64,000 nucleotides of DNA from Methanomassiliicoccus sp. UBA345 (lineage in GTDB: Archaea; Thermoplasmatota; Thermoplasmata; Methanomassiliicoccales; Methanomassiliicoccaceae). The position numbers were made by a program, and so were the translations under genes. Under the pieces are notes generated by a model. It was not told where the DNA came from and did not search any database. It saw nothing but the letters and a program-made list of their open reading frames with translations. The stretch is taken from NCBI GenBank assembly GCA_002504525.1, contig DATD01000031.1, forward strand, positions 5,939 through 69,938, given 5' to 3'. Of this stretch, positions 8,324-16,369 are shown one piece after another (positions within the stretch are counted from its first letter, which is position 1; each line of letters starts with the position of its first letter).

Positions 8324-9300
8324 GCGGGAACGTAGGGCTGCAGCGAGTAGGCCATTACGACCACCGCGTCAATGCTGTCCATGGTGATGGTGAGGTTTCC
8401 GGTGCGGGCGTCGGCGCTCATCGGAAGGGACACGAACTTCGGTGGACCGGTCGACCACAGGGCCCCTCCAGCGTACAGCTGGACGATGTCCCAGGATAGG
8501 GAGCTGTCCCCTGACACCATGGCCGGCGAGGTCGTCGGTCCTCCGAACAGCACCAGCCGTCCATCGCCGATAGGTACCATGGAAGCGGTCACCAGGTCCC
8601 CGTCAGCGTCGTGGTGAAGGTGGCCTATCGTCACCGCACTGATATTATCGAGATACTCCTTCTCCATGGCATACAGCGGCGCCTGGCTCCGAAGATGCAA
8701 CGCCTCGGCGTATGCGCTCGCCTCCGCCTCGTCAACGGTGTAGCTCAGCTCGCGGTACTTCACCCTCAGGAAGTCCTCCGGCCCCGTCCATTCACCGTCC
8801 TCGATCTCCTGACGGAAGGGCAGCGAACCGGGGCCGATGCATATCAGACGGCCGCCTTCGGATACCCAGGACATGAGCGCGGCGGCGGTCTCGTTGTTCA
8901 ACTCCGCCCTTTCTCCGATCACCATGATGCTGGCCGGGTCCGGCAGCGCCATGTCCTCGATGCTTTCTATCGTAACGGCGGCCTCCAAGCCTCTGAGGCC
9001 CATCTCGACGGCGATGTGGTCATACAGCCCGTTGATCTCCGATGACCGGCCAGGGACGCCGTCGGCGTCGATTATGACGATGTTCGGCAGGACGTCGGGC
9101 ATGTCCGCCGGCATGAACGACACGATGAGCTCGTAAAGATGATCGGACTCGCCGCTCGAGTAATCGACATCTATCGCCGCTTGTTCCGCCAGGTTCCTCC
9201 TGGCGTCCAGGTCGACGGCGAGCATGGTGGACGCCGGCTGCACTGCCACCACCGTCACGACCAGGAGGATGGCCGCTGCCAGAAGCAACGCCCGCCTCAT
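8293..9300 (-). CDS. Membrane-anchored protein with GATase/ThuA-like domain
   Basis: A 335-residue protein with an N-terminal membrane segment (residues 2-24) and a predicted extracytoplasmic body. The middle has the pattern of a glutamine-amidotransferase-like (DUF4350/ThuA-like) fold: PNIVIIDADGVPG, then ALPDPASIMVIGERAELN, then WVSEGGRLICIGPG. The usual catalytic Cys of amidotransferases is not evident. Start ATG 9300 overlaps the stop of the upstream GT-C gene as ATGA, so the two are coupled. The operon context suggests a part in glycan assembly or trafficking; the actual function is unknown. Confidence 0.7.
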   Translation of the reverse strand: MRRALLLAAAILLVVTVVAVQPASTMLAVDLDARRNLAEQAAIDVDYSSGESDHLYELIVSFMPADMPDVLPNIVIIDADGVPGRSSEINGLYDHIAVEMGLRGLEAAVTIESIEDMALPDPASIMVIGERAELNNETAAALMSWVSEGGRLICIGPGSLPFRQEIEDGEWTGPEDFLRVKYRELSYTVDEAEASAYAEALHLRSQAPLYAMEKEYLDNISAVTIGHLHHDADGDLVTASMVPIGDGRLVLFGGPTTSPAMVSGDSSLSWDIVQLYAGGALWSTGPPKFVSLPMSADARTGNLTITMDSIDAVVVMAYSLQPYVPAYGRTVVAAS

Positions 9301-10706
9301 TCCCTGGCCCCCCACATCCTCTCACGGATCCATCTCGCCGGGATCTCGGAGCCGATAAGAAGGGTCGACAGCATGGCAAGAACACCCAGTAAGCAGGACA
9401 GCACGAACAGGATGGACGGGACGAGAGGGCCTCCGGAGAAGTAGGTGTTCACGATGGAGTTGAGCTGCCCCACGCTGGTGAGCGGCGTGTAGGCGGCCAT
9501 GGGATAGAAGAACACCGCGAAGGAGCGCAGGGTGAGGGAGGCCAACAGCCCCGAGGCGGTCAGCATGAACAGGGGGGCGCGCAGTTTGGTGACCGACAGG
9601 GAGAAGATTATCATGAAGGGTATCACCCACAACAGATGCTGTGGATTGGTCACCGAGCGGAACAGCAGCGCGATCACCAGCACCAGCAGGCTGCCGGTGA
9701 TGATGCCCTCGCGGAGCGGACGGCCGGAGCGGGCCAGAGCGATGGAGACCGCCACGGTGAGAGCGATGCCCACCAGCATGATGAACATCGGGGTCTGGAA
9801 GAAGGACGCCGCCCCGGAGCCGCCTGCGGCGAGCTCCATCACATTGCCGGTTATAGGAGTGAAGAACCACAGGTTGATCCCGCCGAAGGAGTCGGCGCCG
9901 GCCCTCCTCAGGACGAAATCGACCATCTCCGGGGTGGTGAACAGGAGCGGAACGGCCGGGATCGCCGAGATCGCCAGTCCGGCAGCCATCCTGGCGGTGG
10001 AGCGGAGACGGTCCTTCCACCTGACTCCGATGCTTAGCAGCAGATACGTTGCGAACAGTACGCCCAGATAGGCGGGGTACATCTTTAGCAGCGCACCTGC
10101 CCCCACCGACAGGCCAGCCAGGGCGTAGCGGTCGTGGATGAAGAAGTACACCGCCAGTAGCGTGCATAGCACCGCCAGGACGTCGAACTGCCCCACCACC
10201 GAGCTGATCCATATGACAAGGGGATTGAGGAACCACAGCGCATATGCGGTCCGGCCGGCCTTCTCCCCCTTCCATTGGCTGACCAGAAGGAACAGCATGG
10301 ATGCCACCAGGACGTCCCCGATGATGAGGGGGAGCTTCAGCGCCAGGTTGAACGCCGGAGCGGTGATGAACGGATTGATCAACGAGGTAGCGGCGCTCAC
10401 TTCGATCATCTCCGGGACGAAGACGCCGAACAGGGAGGGGTCCATGAACAGCGACAGCAGGTACATGAACGGGTACATGACGAAGCCAAAGCCGGGGGGG
10501 TAGGAGAACACGGCATGCCCGTACATGCCCAACCCGCCGAGCATGTCCACGCTGGCGCTGTAGAACGGATAGGTGTCGTAGGGGCAGTAGGTCCAGGGGG
10601 CGATGGCGAAGCGTACGATGAGGCCGAGGATGAGTACTTTGGCGATCCCGGAAGGGCACAGGAACGCCCGCAGTCCGTCGAGGGACCCTTTTTCCGCCAT
10701 CGCCAT
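9297..10706 (-). CDS. GT-C fold membrane glycosyltransferase (mannosyltransferase-like)
   Basis: An integral membrane protein of 469 residues with about eleven hydrophobic segments and an early extracytoplasmic acidic loop (TYCPYDTYPFYSASVD), as expected of dolichyl-phosphate-sugar-dependent GT-C enzymes (GT87/PIG-M/ArnT-like group). The ATG at 10706 follows GGAGGAG by about 5 nt and lies 2 nt after the upstream GT2 stop. A much longer frame to 11120 runs antisense-like through that GT2 and is not used. Together with the DPM-like enzyme it could transfer dolichol-linked mannose to a surface glycan; the acceptor is unknown. Confidence 0.8.
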   Translation of the reverse strand: MAMAEKGSLDGLRAFLCPSGIAKVLILGLIVRFAIAPWTYCPYDTYPFYSASVDMLGGLGMYGHAVFSYPPGFGFVMYPFMYLLSLFMDPSLFGVFVPEMIEVSAATSLINPFITAPAFNLALKLPLIIGDVLVASMLFLLVSQWKGEKAGRTAYALWFLNPLVIWISSVVGQFDVLAVLCTLLAVYFFIHDRYALAGLSVGAGALLKMYPAYLGVLFATYLLLSIGVRWKDRLRSTARMAAGLAISAIPAVPLLFTTPEMVDFVLRRAGADSFGGINLWFFTPITGNVMELAAGGSGAASFFQTPMFIMLVGIALTVAVSIALARSGRPLREGIITGSLLVLVIALLFRSVTNPQHLLWVIPFMIIFSLSVTKLRAPLFMLTASGLLASLTLRSFAVFFYPMAAYTPLTSVGQLNSIVNTYFSGGPLVPSILFVLSCLLGVLAMLSTLLIGSEIPARWIRERMWGARE

Positions 10707-10708
10707 GC

Positions 10709-11620
10709 TCACTCCTCCTGCCCCAGCAGCCATACCGTGCCCTCCCTCAGTCCTCGGAGGTACGAGAACAGGGACCGCTTGCTGGGACCCAGCAGCATGT
10801 CCAGGGAATAGTACGGCAGCGCGACCATGTACTGCCCGAGGACAGAGGTGGCGGCCTTGATGCCCTTGCGGTCCTTGCCGATGACCAGCAGGGCATTGCG
10901 CGCATAGTGGAACGCTCGCATGGGCGTGAGGACGTTGGTGCCGGCGACCCCGGCGGACGCGGACACCTTGTGCCTCGTCACCGACGACGGCACGTACCAG
11001 CTCTCGTAGCCGGCCGCGTCGGCCCGTAGGCAGAGGTCCAGGTCCTCGAAGTACATGGTGAAGTCCTCGTCGAACAGGCCGATTCGGCGGAACACCTCCG
11101 CTCTGACCAGGGCGGTGCATCCGGTGATGTAGTCCACCCGTCGTTCGGTGTCCGCGGCGTCCTCCTCGTCCATGTGCTCATGCTTCGTATACCCAAGCCA
11201 GCGATTGTAGGTGCCGCCCCCGAACCACACCCGGCCGGAATCATGGTACAGTATCTTGGAGCCGGCGATGCCACAGCTGGGCCGCCGGTCCATGACGTCC
11301 AGCAAAGGCTCCAGGTATCCCGGGGTCGACACCGCGTCGTTGTTCATGACCAGTATGAACTCCGGATCGCCCTTCAGCGCCTCGGTGATGGCCGTGTTGA
11401 TGCCGACGACGTAGCCTTCGTTCCGCTCCAGCGCGATCAGCCGGGCCTGCGGGAAACGTTCCGCGATCTTCTCGGCCGAACCGTCCCCCGAGCCGTTGTC
11501 CACCACCACCAGGTCGAGCGGGAACGGAGAATGCTCGGACAGTGTGGCTAGGCAATCGAGCGTATCAGCGGCTCGCTTCCAGTTGACCACGGCCGCCGCC
11601 ACCCTCCTGTTGGGGACCAC
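10709..11620 (-). CDS. Rhamnosyltransferase-like GT2 enzyme
   Basis: A GT2 enzyme of 303 residues in the WbbL/rhamnosyltransferase-like group: VAAAVVNWKRAADTLDCL at the N-terminus, VVVDNGSGDGS, LVMNNDAVSTPGYL and the acceptor motif DEDFTMYFEDLDLCLRA. It starts with GTG at 11620; no ATG precedes the core. It heads a three-gene operon (GT2, GT-C, GATase-like) with intergenic distances of 2 nt and -4 nt. The sugar donor is uncertain. Confidence 0.85.
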   Translation of the reverse strand: MVPNRRVAAAVVNWKRAADTLDCLATLSEHSPFPLDLVVVDNGSGDGSAEKIAERFPQARLIALERNEGYVVGINTAITEALKGDPEFILVMNNDAVSTPGYLEPLLDVMDRRPSCGIAGSKILYHDSGRVWFGGGTYNRWLGYTKHEHMDEEDAADTERRVDYITGCTALVRAEVFRRIGLFDEDFTMYFEDLDLCLRADAAGYESWYVPSSVTRHKVSASAGVAGTNVLTPMRAFHYARNALLVIGKDRKGIKAATSVLGQYMVALPYYSLDMLLGPSKRSLFSYLRGLREGTVWLLGQEE

Positions 11621-11682
11621 ACTGATACGAAAGTATCTCCGGTATTAACTCCTTACCTCCATCCGCTTCCGTCGGCCCAGGA

Positions 11683-11690
11683 TTATAAAC
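11683..11690 (+). promoter_or_regulatory. TATA-like box of the ACT-domain gene
   Basis: TTATAAAC lies about 24 nt before the GTG/ATG start at 11710/11713, which fits leaderless transcription. Confidence 0.5.
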
Positions 11691-11709
11691 AGGCACCTGC
11701 AATGAGAAC

Positions 11710-12105
11710 GTGATGACGCAACAGTTCGAGATCTACGTCCAGAACAAACCTGGGGATGTGTCGAGGATCGCGGAGGCTCTGTCCCGCAATTCCGTCAACA
11801 TCAGGGGCATATCCACCGATCTGGGGCCTCCCAGGCCGATGGTCAGGGTGATCACGGACGATGACGCCAGCACCAGGAGCGCGCTCCGCGCGGCCAAGAT
11901 GGAGTTCTCCGAGCGAGAGATCGACGTGGTGTCGCTCCCGGACCGCCCAGGAGAGCTGGCCAAGGTCACCAAGGTGCTGTCCAAGGCGGGGATAAACATC
12001 GAATCGATGTACATCCTGGGAACGCACGGCAACAGCGTGGACGAGATAGCCATCGCCACCGATGACGGCGTCAGGGCCAGGGATGTCCTATCCAAATACC
12101 TCTAG
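11710..12105 (+). CDS. Tandem ACT-domain protein
   Basis: A small regulatory protein of 131 residues with two ACT domains: residues 6-65 (FEIYVQNKPGDVSRIAEAL) and 73-131 (SLPDRPGELAKVTKVLSKAGIN). ACT pairs usually bind amino acids and control biosynthetic enzymes or transport. No catalytic domain is attached. The GTG at 11710 is directly followed by an in-frame ATG at 11713; either works with the TATA-like box 24 nt upstream. It converges on the DMT exporter gene with a 4-nt overlap. The effector is unknown. Confidence 0.85.
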   Translation: MMTQQFEIYVQNKPGDVSRIAEALSRNSVNIRGISTDLGPPRPMVRVITDDDASTRSALRAAKMEFSEREIDVVSLPDRPGELAKVTKVLSKAGINIESMYILGTHGNSVDEIAIATDDGVRARDVLSKYL

Positions 12106-12968
12106 CTGCTGCGAGAGACGATGCCGATCGAGAGGAGAACGAGCACGCCGCCCATCATGGTCGAGGCCGATGGCCACTCCTGCAAGAGAAGGATGGCGAA
12201 CAGCACGCCGAAGATGGGCTCCACCAGCAGCAGGATGGCAGAATCGGTGGCTCTCATCCTCTTCAGGCCGATGTTGTAGAGTAGGTACGCTATGCCGGTG
12301 CACACGACACCAAGGTACAGCACCGTCCACAGCCCCGATGCAGGGAGAGCGAGGCTGTGAGCGAACAGCGCCGTGAGCGGAACCAGGAACGCGGCCGAGC
12401 CGATGATCACGGCGGTGCTGACCATGAGCACATCGGACTCGCGGTGAAGCGTCCTCTTCATGTACACGATGTAGAAGGCCCACAGCACCCCTGCCCCGAA
12501 CACCAGGAGGTCGCCTATGCGGGAGCCGTCGAGCACCGCGGCCAGGTCGCCGCCGGTGGAGACGAACAGCACTCCCGCCAGGCCGATCGCCAGGCCGTAC
12601 AGCGTGCGGCGGGTGATGGTCTCCTTGAGCATCACCGCGGCCAGGATGGCGACGACCCCGATATTGATGTTGATCAGCAGTGCGGCGTTGGTCGCCGTCG
12701 TCATCGTCAGACCGATGTTCTGAAGGGCGAACGCCAGAGCGTTCACTGCCGACAGAACGATGATCGGCCTTGACCATAAAACATGGACGTCGAATCTGCC
12801 CATGGCCAGGACCGCGATGGCCATCAGGGCGCCGCCCAGAGCGAACCGCAAAAGGGCGAAGTACAGCGGATCGACGGTGTCCAGACCTATCTTGATGACC
12901 GCGAACGAAGAGCCCCACATGGCTCCCGCCATGAGCAGGAGCGCCACATACCTTCGCTGTTCGGCCAT
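12102..12968 (-). CDS. DMT superfamily transporter (EamA family)
   Basis: A ten-segment drug/metabolite transporter of about 288 residues with two EamA repeats. The first is YVALLLMAGAMWGSSFAVIK; the second begins at DLLVFGAGVLWAFYIVYMKR. Such proteins export amino acids or other metabolites. In-frame ATGs at 12980 and 12968 are possible. A TATA-like TTCAAATAC at about 12990-12998 favours a leaderless start at 12968. The promoter lies within about 50 nt of the left end of the TnpB element, so the insertion may have altered upstream control. Confidence 0.88.
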   Translation of the reverse strand: MAEQRRYVALLLMAGAMWGSSFAVIKIGLDTVDPLYFALLRFALGGALMAIAVLAMGRFDVHVLWSRPIIVLSAVNALAFALQNIGLTMTTATNAALLININIGVVAILAAVMLKETITRRTLYGLAIGLAGVLFVSTGGDLAAVLDGSRIGDLLVFGAGVLWAFYIVYMKRTLHRESDVLMVSTAVIIGSAAFLVPLTALFAHSLALPASGLWTVLYLGVVCTGIAYLLYNIGLKRMRATDSAILLLVEPIFGVLFAILLLQEWPSASTMMGGVLVLLSIGIVSRSS

Positions 12969-13033
12969 CAGGCCTGGCATTCCGCTCCGCGTATTTGAAG
13001 CTCGACAGACTTACATCATAGGGAGCAAGAGGG

Positions 13034-13053
13034 CCCACGAACTCATTCGTGGG
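13034..13053 (+). repeat. Left-end hairpin of the TnpB element
   Basis: A perfect 8-bp inverted repeat (13034-13041 with 13046-13053) encloses a 4-nt loop about 20 nt inside the left end. Its right arm shares TCGTGGGA with the right-end hairpin. Sub-terminal hairpins of this kind are recognised by Y1 transposases. Confidence 0.8.
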
Positions 13054-13162
13054 ATGAATTGCGACAAATCGATTAAGCATAGTTGGAGAGGAAGGCAGTT
13101 AAAGAGCACTTTCGGCGACCTCCCCGCAACACGTTTGATATAGCATTCTATCAAGAGTTCGG

Positions 13163-14185
13163 ATGCTCCTGACATTCAAGCTGAAGCACGGACGAGACCT
13201 CAGTGCCGAGCTGACGAAGGCAAGAAAGGTCGCCGAGTACGCCATCGAGCATCATAGCTTCAGTTCCGCCGATGTAAAGCATATCGGCCTGAAGTCTGTA
13301 ATAGCCTGCCAAGTCCTGAGGAAGTACGGTCGGAATCGTTTGCTCAAGCAAATCCACCATGTCCAGTTGACGGTGCCAGGTCAGGCAGTTAAGATAGATG
13401 AGGATCACAAAGAACTGTACATCTCATGTCTCAAGCTTCGTCTCGACATCTCGCACATGCCGAACTTCGAGAGAGTGAATCAGGTCGAACTCGACAAGGA
13501 ATACGCTCACGTCACAGTGACGATAAGTGAACCTCCGGTCCGAGAAGTGAATCAGTGGGTCGGAATTGACCTCAACTCGACCGGCCACATAGCCGTGGCC
13601 GCGAACCCAGCGACCGGAAAGGTGAATAAGTACGGCAAGGAGGCGCCGCACATCCATCGCAAGTACGGCAAGATGCGGCGGCACCTATACATCCACGGAC
13701 ATCCCCGCGTCGCCAAGAAGAAGATACGAAGCAAAGAGAACAGAAAGATCAAGGACATCAATCACAAGATATCAAGAGCCATCGTCGATCAAGCCGCTCA
13801 GCAAGCGTGCGGAATAAAATTGGAAAGGCTGAGCGACATACGAGCGACCGCACGCCAGTCCAAGTCGACCAGGCCCTCGCTGCACAGTTGGTCGTTCTAT
13901 CAATTGCAGTTCATGATAGAGTACAAGGCCAAGCTGCTCGGGGTGCCGGTAGCCTATGTCGACCCCGCGTATACGAGCCAGCAATGCTCACGCTGCGGCG
14001 AGATAGGCATCCGGGAAGGCAAGGACTTCGCGTGCCCGCATTGCGGGCACGTTGATCACGCCGATGCTAACGCGTCGTTCAACATCGCGTTGCGTCCCTC
14101 GATCGAGGAAAGCGTTGGTCGATTGCATGCAGACAGGGATGTGTGCAAAGGGCTCATTGGCGTCCCTCAGGAGGCTCCGGCGTGA
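13163..14185 (+). CDS. tnpB: TnpB RNA-guided nuclease (IS605 OrfB family)
   Basis: A 340-residue TnpB with an apparently intact RuvC nuclease: D136 (VGIDLN), E221 (IKLERLSDIR) and D301 (HADANAS). The zinc ribbon has C275/C278 and C291/C294. The basic segment around 183-200 is typical. TnpB uses an omega RNA made from its own 3' end to cut DNA matching the flanking guide, which favours retention of the element. A TATA-like TTTGATATAG (13134-13143) is about 25 nt upstream of ATG 13163. No frameshift or stop is present. Confidence 0.95.
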   Translation: MLLTFKLKHGRDLSAELTKARKVAEYAIEHHSFSSADVKHIGLKSVIACQVLRKYGRNRLLKQIHHVQLTVPGQAVKIDEDHKELYISCLKLRLDISHMPNFERVNQVELDKEYAHVTVTISEPPVREVNQWVGIDLNSTGHIAVAANPATGKVNKYGKEAPHIHRKYGKMRRHLYIHGHPRVAKKKIRSKENRKIKDINHKISRAIVDQAAQQACGIKLERLSDIRATARQSKSTRPSLHSWSFYQLQFMIEYKAKLLGVPVAYVDPAYTSQQCSRCGEIGIREGKDFACPHCGHVDHADANASFNIALRPSIEESVGRLHADRDVCKGLIGVPQEAPA

Positions 14186-14252
14186 ACGATGCCGACCTCA
14201 GAATCCTGCGATATGTGTCGTGGGAGTGTCAATCCAGCGTCCGACCTTCCAG
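14100..14252 (+). ncRNA. Predicted omega RNA (reRNA) of TnpB with guide
   Basis: The conserved right-end segment (GGAGGCTCCGGCGTGAACGA, CCGACCTCAGAATCC, then the hairpin and GTGTCAA) is the scaffold part of TnpB-associated RNAs. The roughly 20 nt beyond the element end (14233-14252, starting TCCAGCGTCC) would be the guide and match the 3' end of the guanylyltransferase gene. The 5' boundary is arbitrary, since these RNAs usually overlap the tnpB 3' end. Confidence 0.55.
14204..14225 (+). repeat. Right-end hairpin of the TnpB element
   Basis: Arms 14204-14211 and 14218-14225 pair over 8 bp (two G-U in RNA) around a 6-nt loop, ending 7 nt before the terminal TCAA. Confidence 0.75.
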
Positions 14253-15305
14253 GCTTTCACCGCTCATGACGCGCACTCCGTCACCTAGCACGCAATCGGT
14301 CAGGATGGCGCCATCGCCGATCTCTACGTCGTTGCCCAGAAGGCTGCCGTACACCTGGCACCCAGTGCCGAGCGAGCAGCCGTCCATGAGGAACGAGCCG
14401 GTCAACGCCACTCCTTCCGAGATGATGGCGTTCGCGCCCACGGCGCATGACGATAGGCGGGCCCCGCGGCCGATCGACACGTCGTCCCCGATGTACGCGG
14501 GGCCGTCGATCCGGCAGCCATGGGCCGTGAAGCGATCGGCAACGATGCGGCCGGAGCACTCGGCGCCGTCCATCTCGATACGCCGCCCCCTCCTCTCGGC
14601 CATCTGGATGTTGGCGTCCAGGAGGTCCCGCGGCCTGCCGATGTCCTTCCATAGCCCACCCAGCTCGGAACCGTACAGCGGCTGGCCAGCGGCCAGAAGC
14701 TTGGGGAACAGCTGCTTGGAGAAATCGTACATCTCCCCGGACGGTATCTCGGGAAGCACGTCGCGCTCCAGCACGTAGATCCCGGCATTGATGAGGTTCG
14801 AGAACACCTCCTCGGTGGGGGGCTTCTCCTTGAACCTTTCTATCCGACCGCTGCTGTCCAGTCCGACGATCCCGAACTCCTCCGGCCGTTCCACGGTGGT
14901 CAGGGCCATGGTGGCCATCGCCCCCCTCTTCTCATGCTGCTCCACCAGGGAGCGGACGTCCACGTCGGCCAGCACATCGCCCGACGCCACCACGAAGGTG
15001 CCGTCCAGGCGGTCCTCGAGCAGTTTGACCGCTCCCGCGGTGCCTGCCGGGGTGTCCTCGAGGCACATGATGATGTCCACGCCGAACCGCTGGCCGGAGC
15101 CAAGCGCATCCACCATATCCTGGGCGCGATACCCGCAAGTCAGGAAGACCTCTTCGACCCCAGCCTCCGCCATCGCCTCGATCACGTACTCGACGCACGG
15201 GCGACCCAGCACCGGCAGCAGCGGCTTGGGGCGGGCGTTGGTCAGCGGCCGCAGCCTGGTCCCCTTGCCGCCGGCGAGGACCACGGCCTGCCGCGCTCCG
15301 GTCAT
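14229..15305 (-). CDS. Mannose-1-phosphate guanylyltransferase-like NDP-sugar pyrophosphorylase
   Basis: A 358-residue nucleotidyltransferase that makes an NDP-sugar for glycan synthesis. The N-terminal domain has VVLAGGKGTRLRPLT (residues 8-22), KPLLPVLGRP, and the metal site VVASGDVLAD. Residues from about 255 are left-handed beta-helix hexapeptide repeats ending VLGDGVRVMSG. GDP-mannose is the likeliest product, but UDP-glucose- or GlcNAc-type activity is possible. The TnpB element is inserted at its last codon: the terminal codon and stop (GAT-TGA) come partly from element DNA, replacing a reconstructed GAG-TAA. The protein is essentially full length. Confidence 0.85.
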   Translation of the reverse strand: MTGARQAVVLAGGKGTRLRPLTNARPKPLLPVLGRPCVEYVIEAMAEAGVEEVFLTCGYRAQDMVDALGSGQRFGVDIIMCLEDTPAGTAGAVKLLEDRLDGTFVVASGDVLADVDVRSLVEQHEKRGAMATMALTTVERPEEFGIVGLDSSGRIERFKEKPPTEEVFSNLINAGIYVLERDVLPEIPSGEMYDFSKQLFPKLLAAGQPLYGSELGGLWKDIGRPRDLLDANIQMAERRGRRIEMDGAECSGRIVADRFTAHGCRIDGPAYIGDDVSIGRGARLSSCAVGANAIISEGVALTGSFLMDGCSLGTGCQVYGSLLGNDVEIGDGAILTDCVLGDGVRVMSGESLEGRTLD

Positions 15306-15413
15306 CGGGATCCCTCCGTGGCGCCGGAGGGTGGAATAACATGCATGAGGGCCATGACATCACTGGACATTGGGGTACAAGATAGAACTCGACAGCGTAT
15401 AATAGGTTCGACC

Positions 15414-16271
15414 TCAGGCACACAGCTTGGCGACGTTGTCCCCTTTCCGCGCCCCTATGGCCTCGGCGACGGGGCGGCATTTTGCCCTCATGAGGTAGAT
15501 GATCGGCCCCATGCCGGCGTCGGACAGCGATTCGAAGTTGGCCATGCCCTTCGATACGATGACGTCCGCCCCGTCCAGCTCGGAACGGAGGCGATCTCCG
15601 ATCCTGCGGGTGTCGATGCCGACCGCGAACATGCCGGTGGTCAGGATCTCGTCGAAAGCCTCGTCCAGACCGGCCCGGCGCGTCTCGTCCATGGTCACGT
15701 CGGTCAGTACCGGCGCACCCTTCACCACTCCGACCACGGTAGCGCCGGTGCTCTTGATCTCTTCGACCAGCAGGCGGTCCAGGACCGATTCGCCGCAGTT
15801 GTCCGTCAGGTACACCACCCTCCGTCCCGGACCGAGACGCTGCCGCAGGCCGCCCACGTCGTTGACGTCCAGGCCCTGGGCCAGGATCGCGTCGAGGTCG
15901 TGTCGCAGCTGCTCCGGGTCATCATGTCCCGGAATGCCGAAGTCCATGACGTTGCCAGCGATGGCCACCAGCACGGCGGCCTCCAGGCGGTCTTCGGACC
16001 GGGCTATGAACTCTCGCGCGCGGTCCAGCAGCGATGCGGCGACCCCGTCGCTCCTCTCCTTGAGGCTGGCGTAAGGGTCCTCGCATCCGAGCACGTCATA
16101 CACCCGCCGGTGCACCTTGGTGGCGACCTCGGCCGAGTTCGCTCCTGGAACATAGCTCTCGTGAAGTATCGCCAGGCCGTCCCGCATGGCCGCCGCGGCG
16201 CGGCGGGGGGCGCACAGCTCGGCCTCGAACAGCACCCTTCCCAGCAGGCAGGGGATGCATTCAGGCGTCAT
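15414..16271 (-). CDS. DUF89/ARMT1-like phosphatase
   Basis: A DUF89 metal-dependent phosphatase family member of about 285 residues. The start ECIPCLLGRVLFEAEL, the central YLTDNCGESVLDRLL and the C-terminal ADVIVSKGMANFESL are family hallmarks; the Asp/Asn in TDNCGE bind metal. Family members remove damaged or surplus phosphometabolites such as fructose-1-phosphate and phosphopantetheine derivatives. ATGs at 16277 and 16271 are both possible given a TATA-like ATTATAT at 16301-16307. It is divergent from cdc48, and the two promoters share about 95 bp. Confidence 0.85.
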   Translation of the reverse strand: MTPECIPCLLGRVLFEAELCAPRRAAAAMRDGLAILHESYVPGANSAEVATKVHRRVYDVLGCEDPYASLKERSDGVAASLLDRAREFIARSEDRLEAAVLVAIAGNVMDFGIPGHDDPEQLRHDLDAILAQGLDVNDVGGLRQRLGPGRRVVYLTDNCGESVLDRLLVEEIKSTGATVVGVVKGAPVLTDVTMDETRRAGLDEAFDEILTTGMFAVGIDTRRIGDRLRSELDGADVIVSKGMANFESLSDAGMGPIIYLMRAKCRPVAEAIGARKGDNVAKLCA

Positions 16272-16330
16272 TTCCATGCGCCTCTCAAGAGCGGAGCGGA
16301 ATATAATGTTGCGTCCCTCACGGCCGAAGG

Positions 16331-16339
16331 TTAATATGG
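16331..16339 (+). promoter_or_regulatory. TATA-like box of cdc48
   Basis: TTAATATGG lies about 31-39 nt before the GTG at 16370, in the divergent region shared with the DUF89 gene. Confidence 0.4.
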
Positions 16340-16369
16340 CCACCCACGATTCCCCTGACGGGGCATCGC

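Larger units (their letters stand above)
13015..14232 (+). mobile_element. IS200/IS605-type TnpB-only element with reconstructable ends
   Basis: The element carries tnpB but no tnpA. The left flank is TTAC (13011-13014) and the right terminus is TCAA (14229-14232), the same cleavage tetranucleotides known for IS608. A hairpin lies just inside each end (13034-13053 and 14204-14225). Deleting 13015-14232 joins TTAC to TCCAGCG and restores an in-frame GAG-TAA end for the neighbouring guanylyltransferase gene, which strongly supports both boundaries. Mobility would need TnpA in trans. The short, clean insertion suggests a fairly recent event. Confidence 0.85.

Noticed and set aside
13034..13053. 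A CRISPR repeat
   Set aside because: It is a single hairpin belonging to the TnpB element end, with no spaced copies.
14934..16334. A 466-codon plus-strand open frame
   Set aside because: It is antisense to the guanylyltransferase and DUF89 genes, both of which have clear family motifs and promoters.
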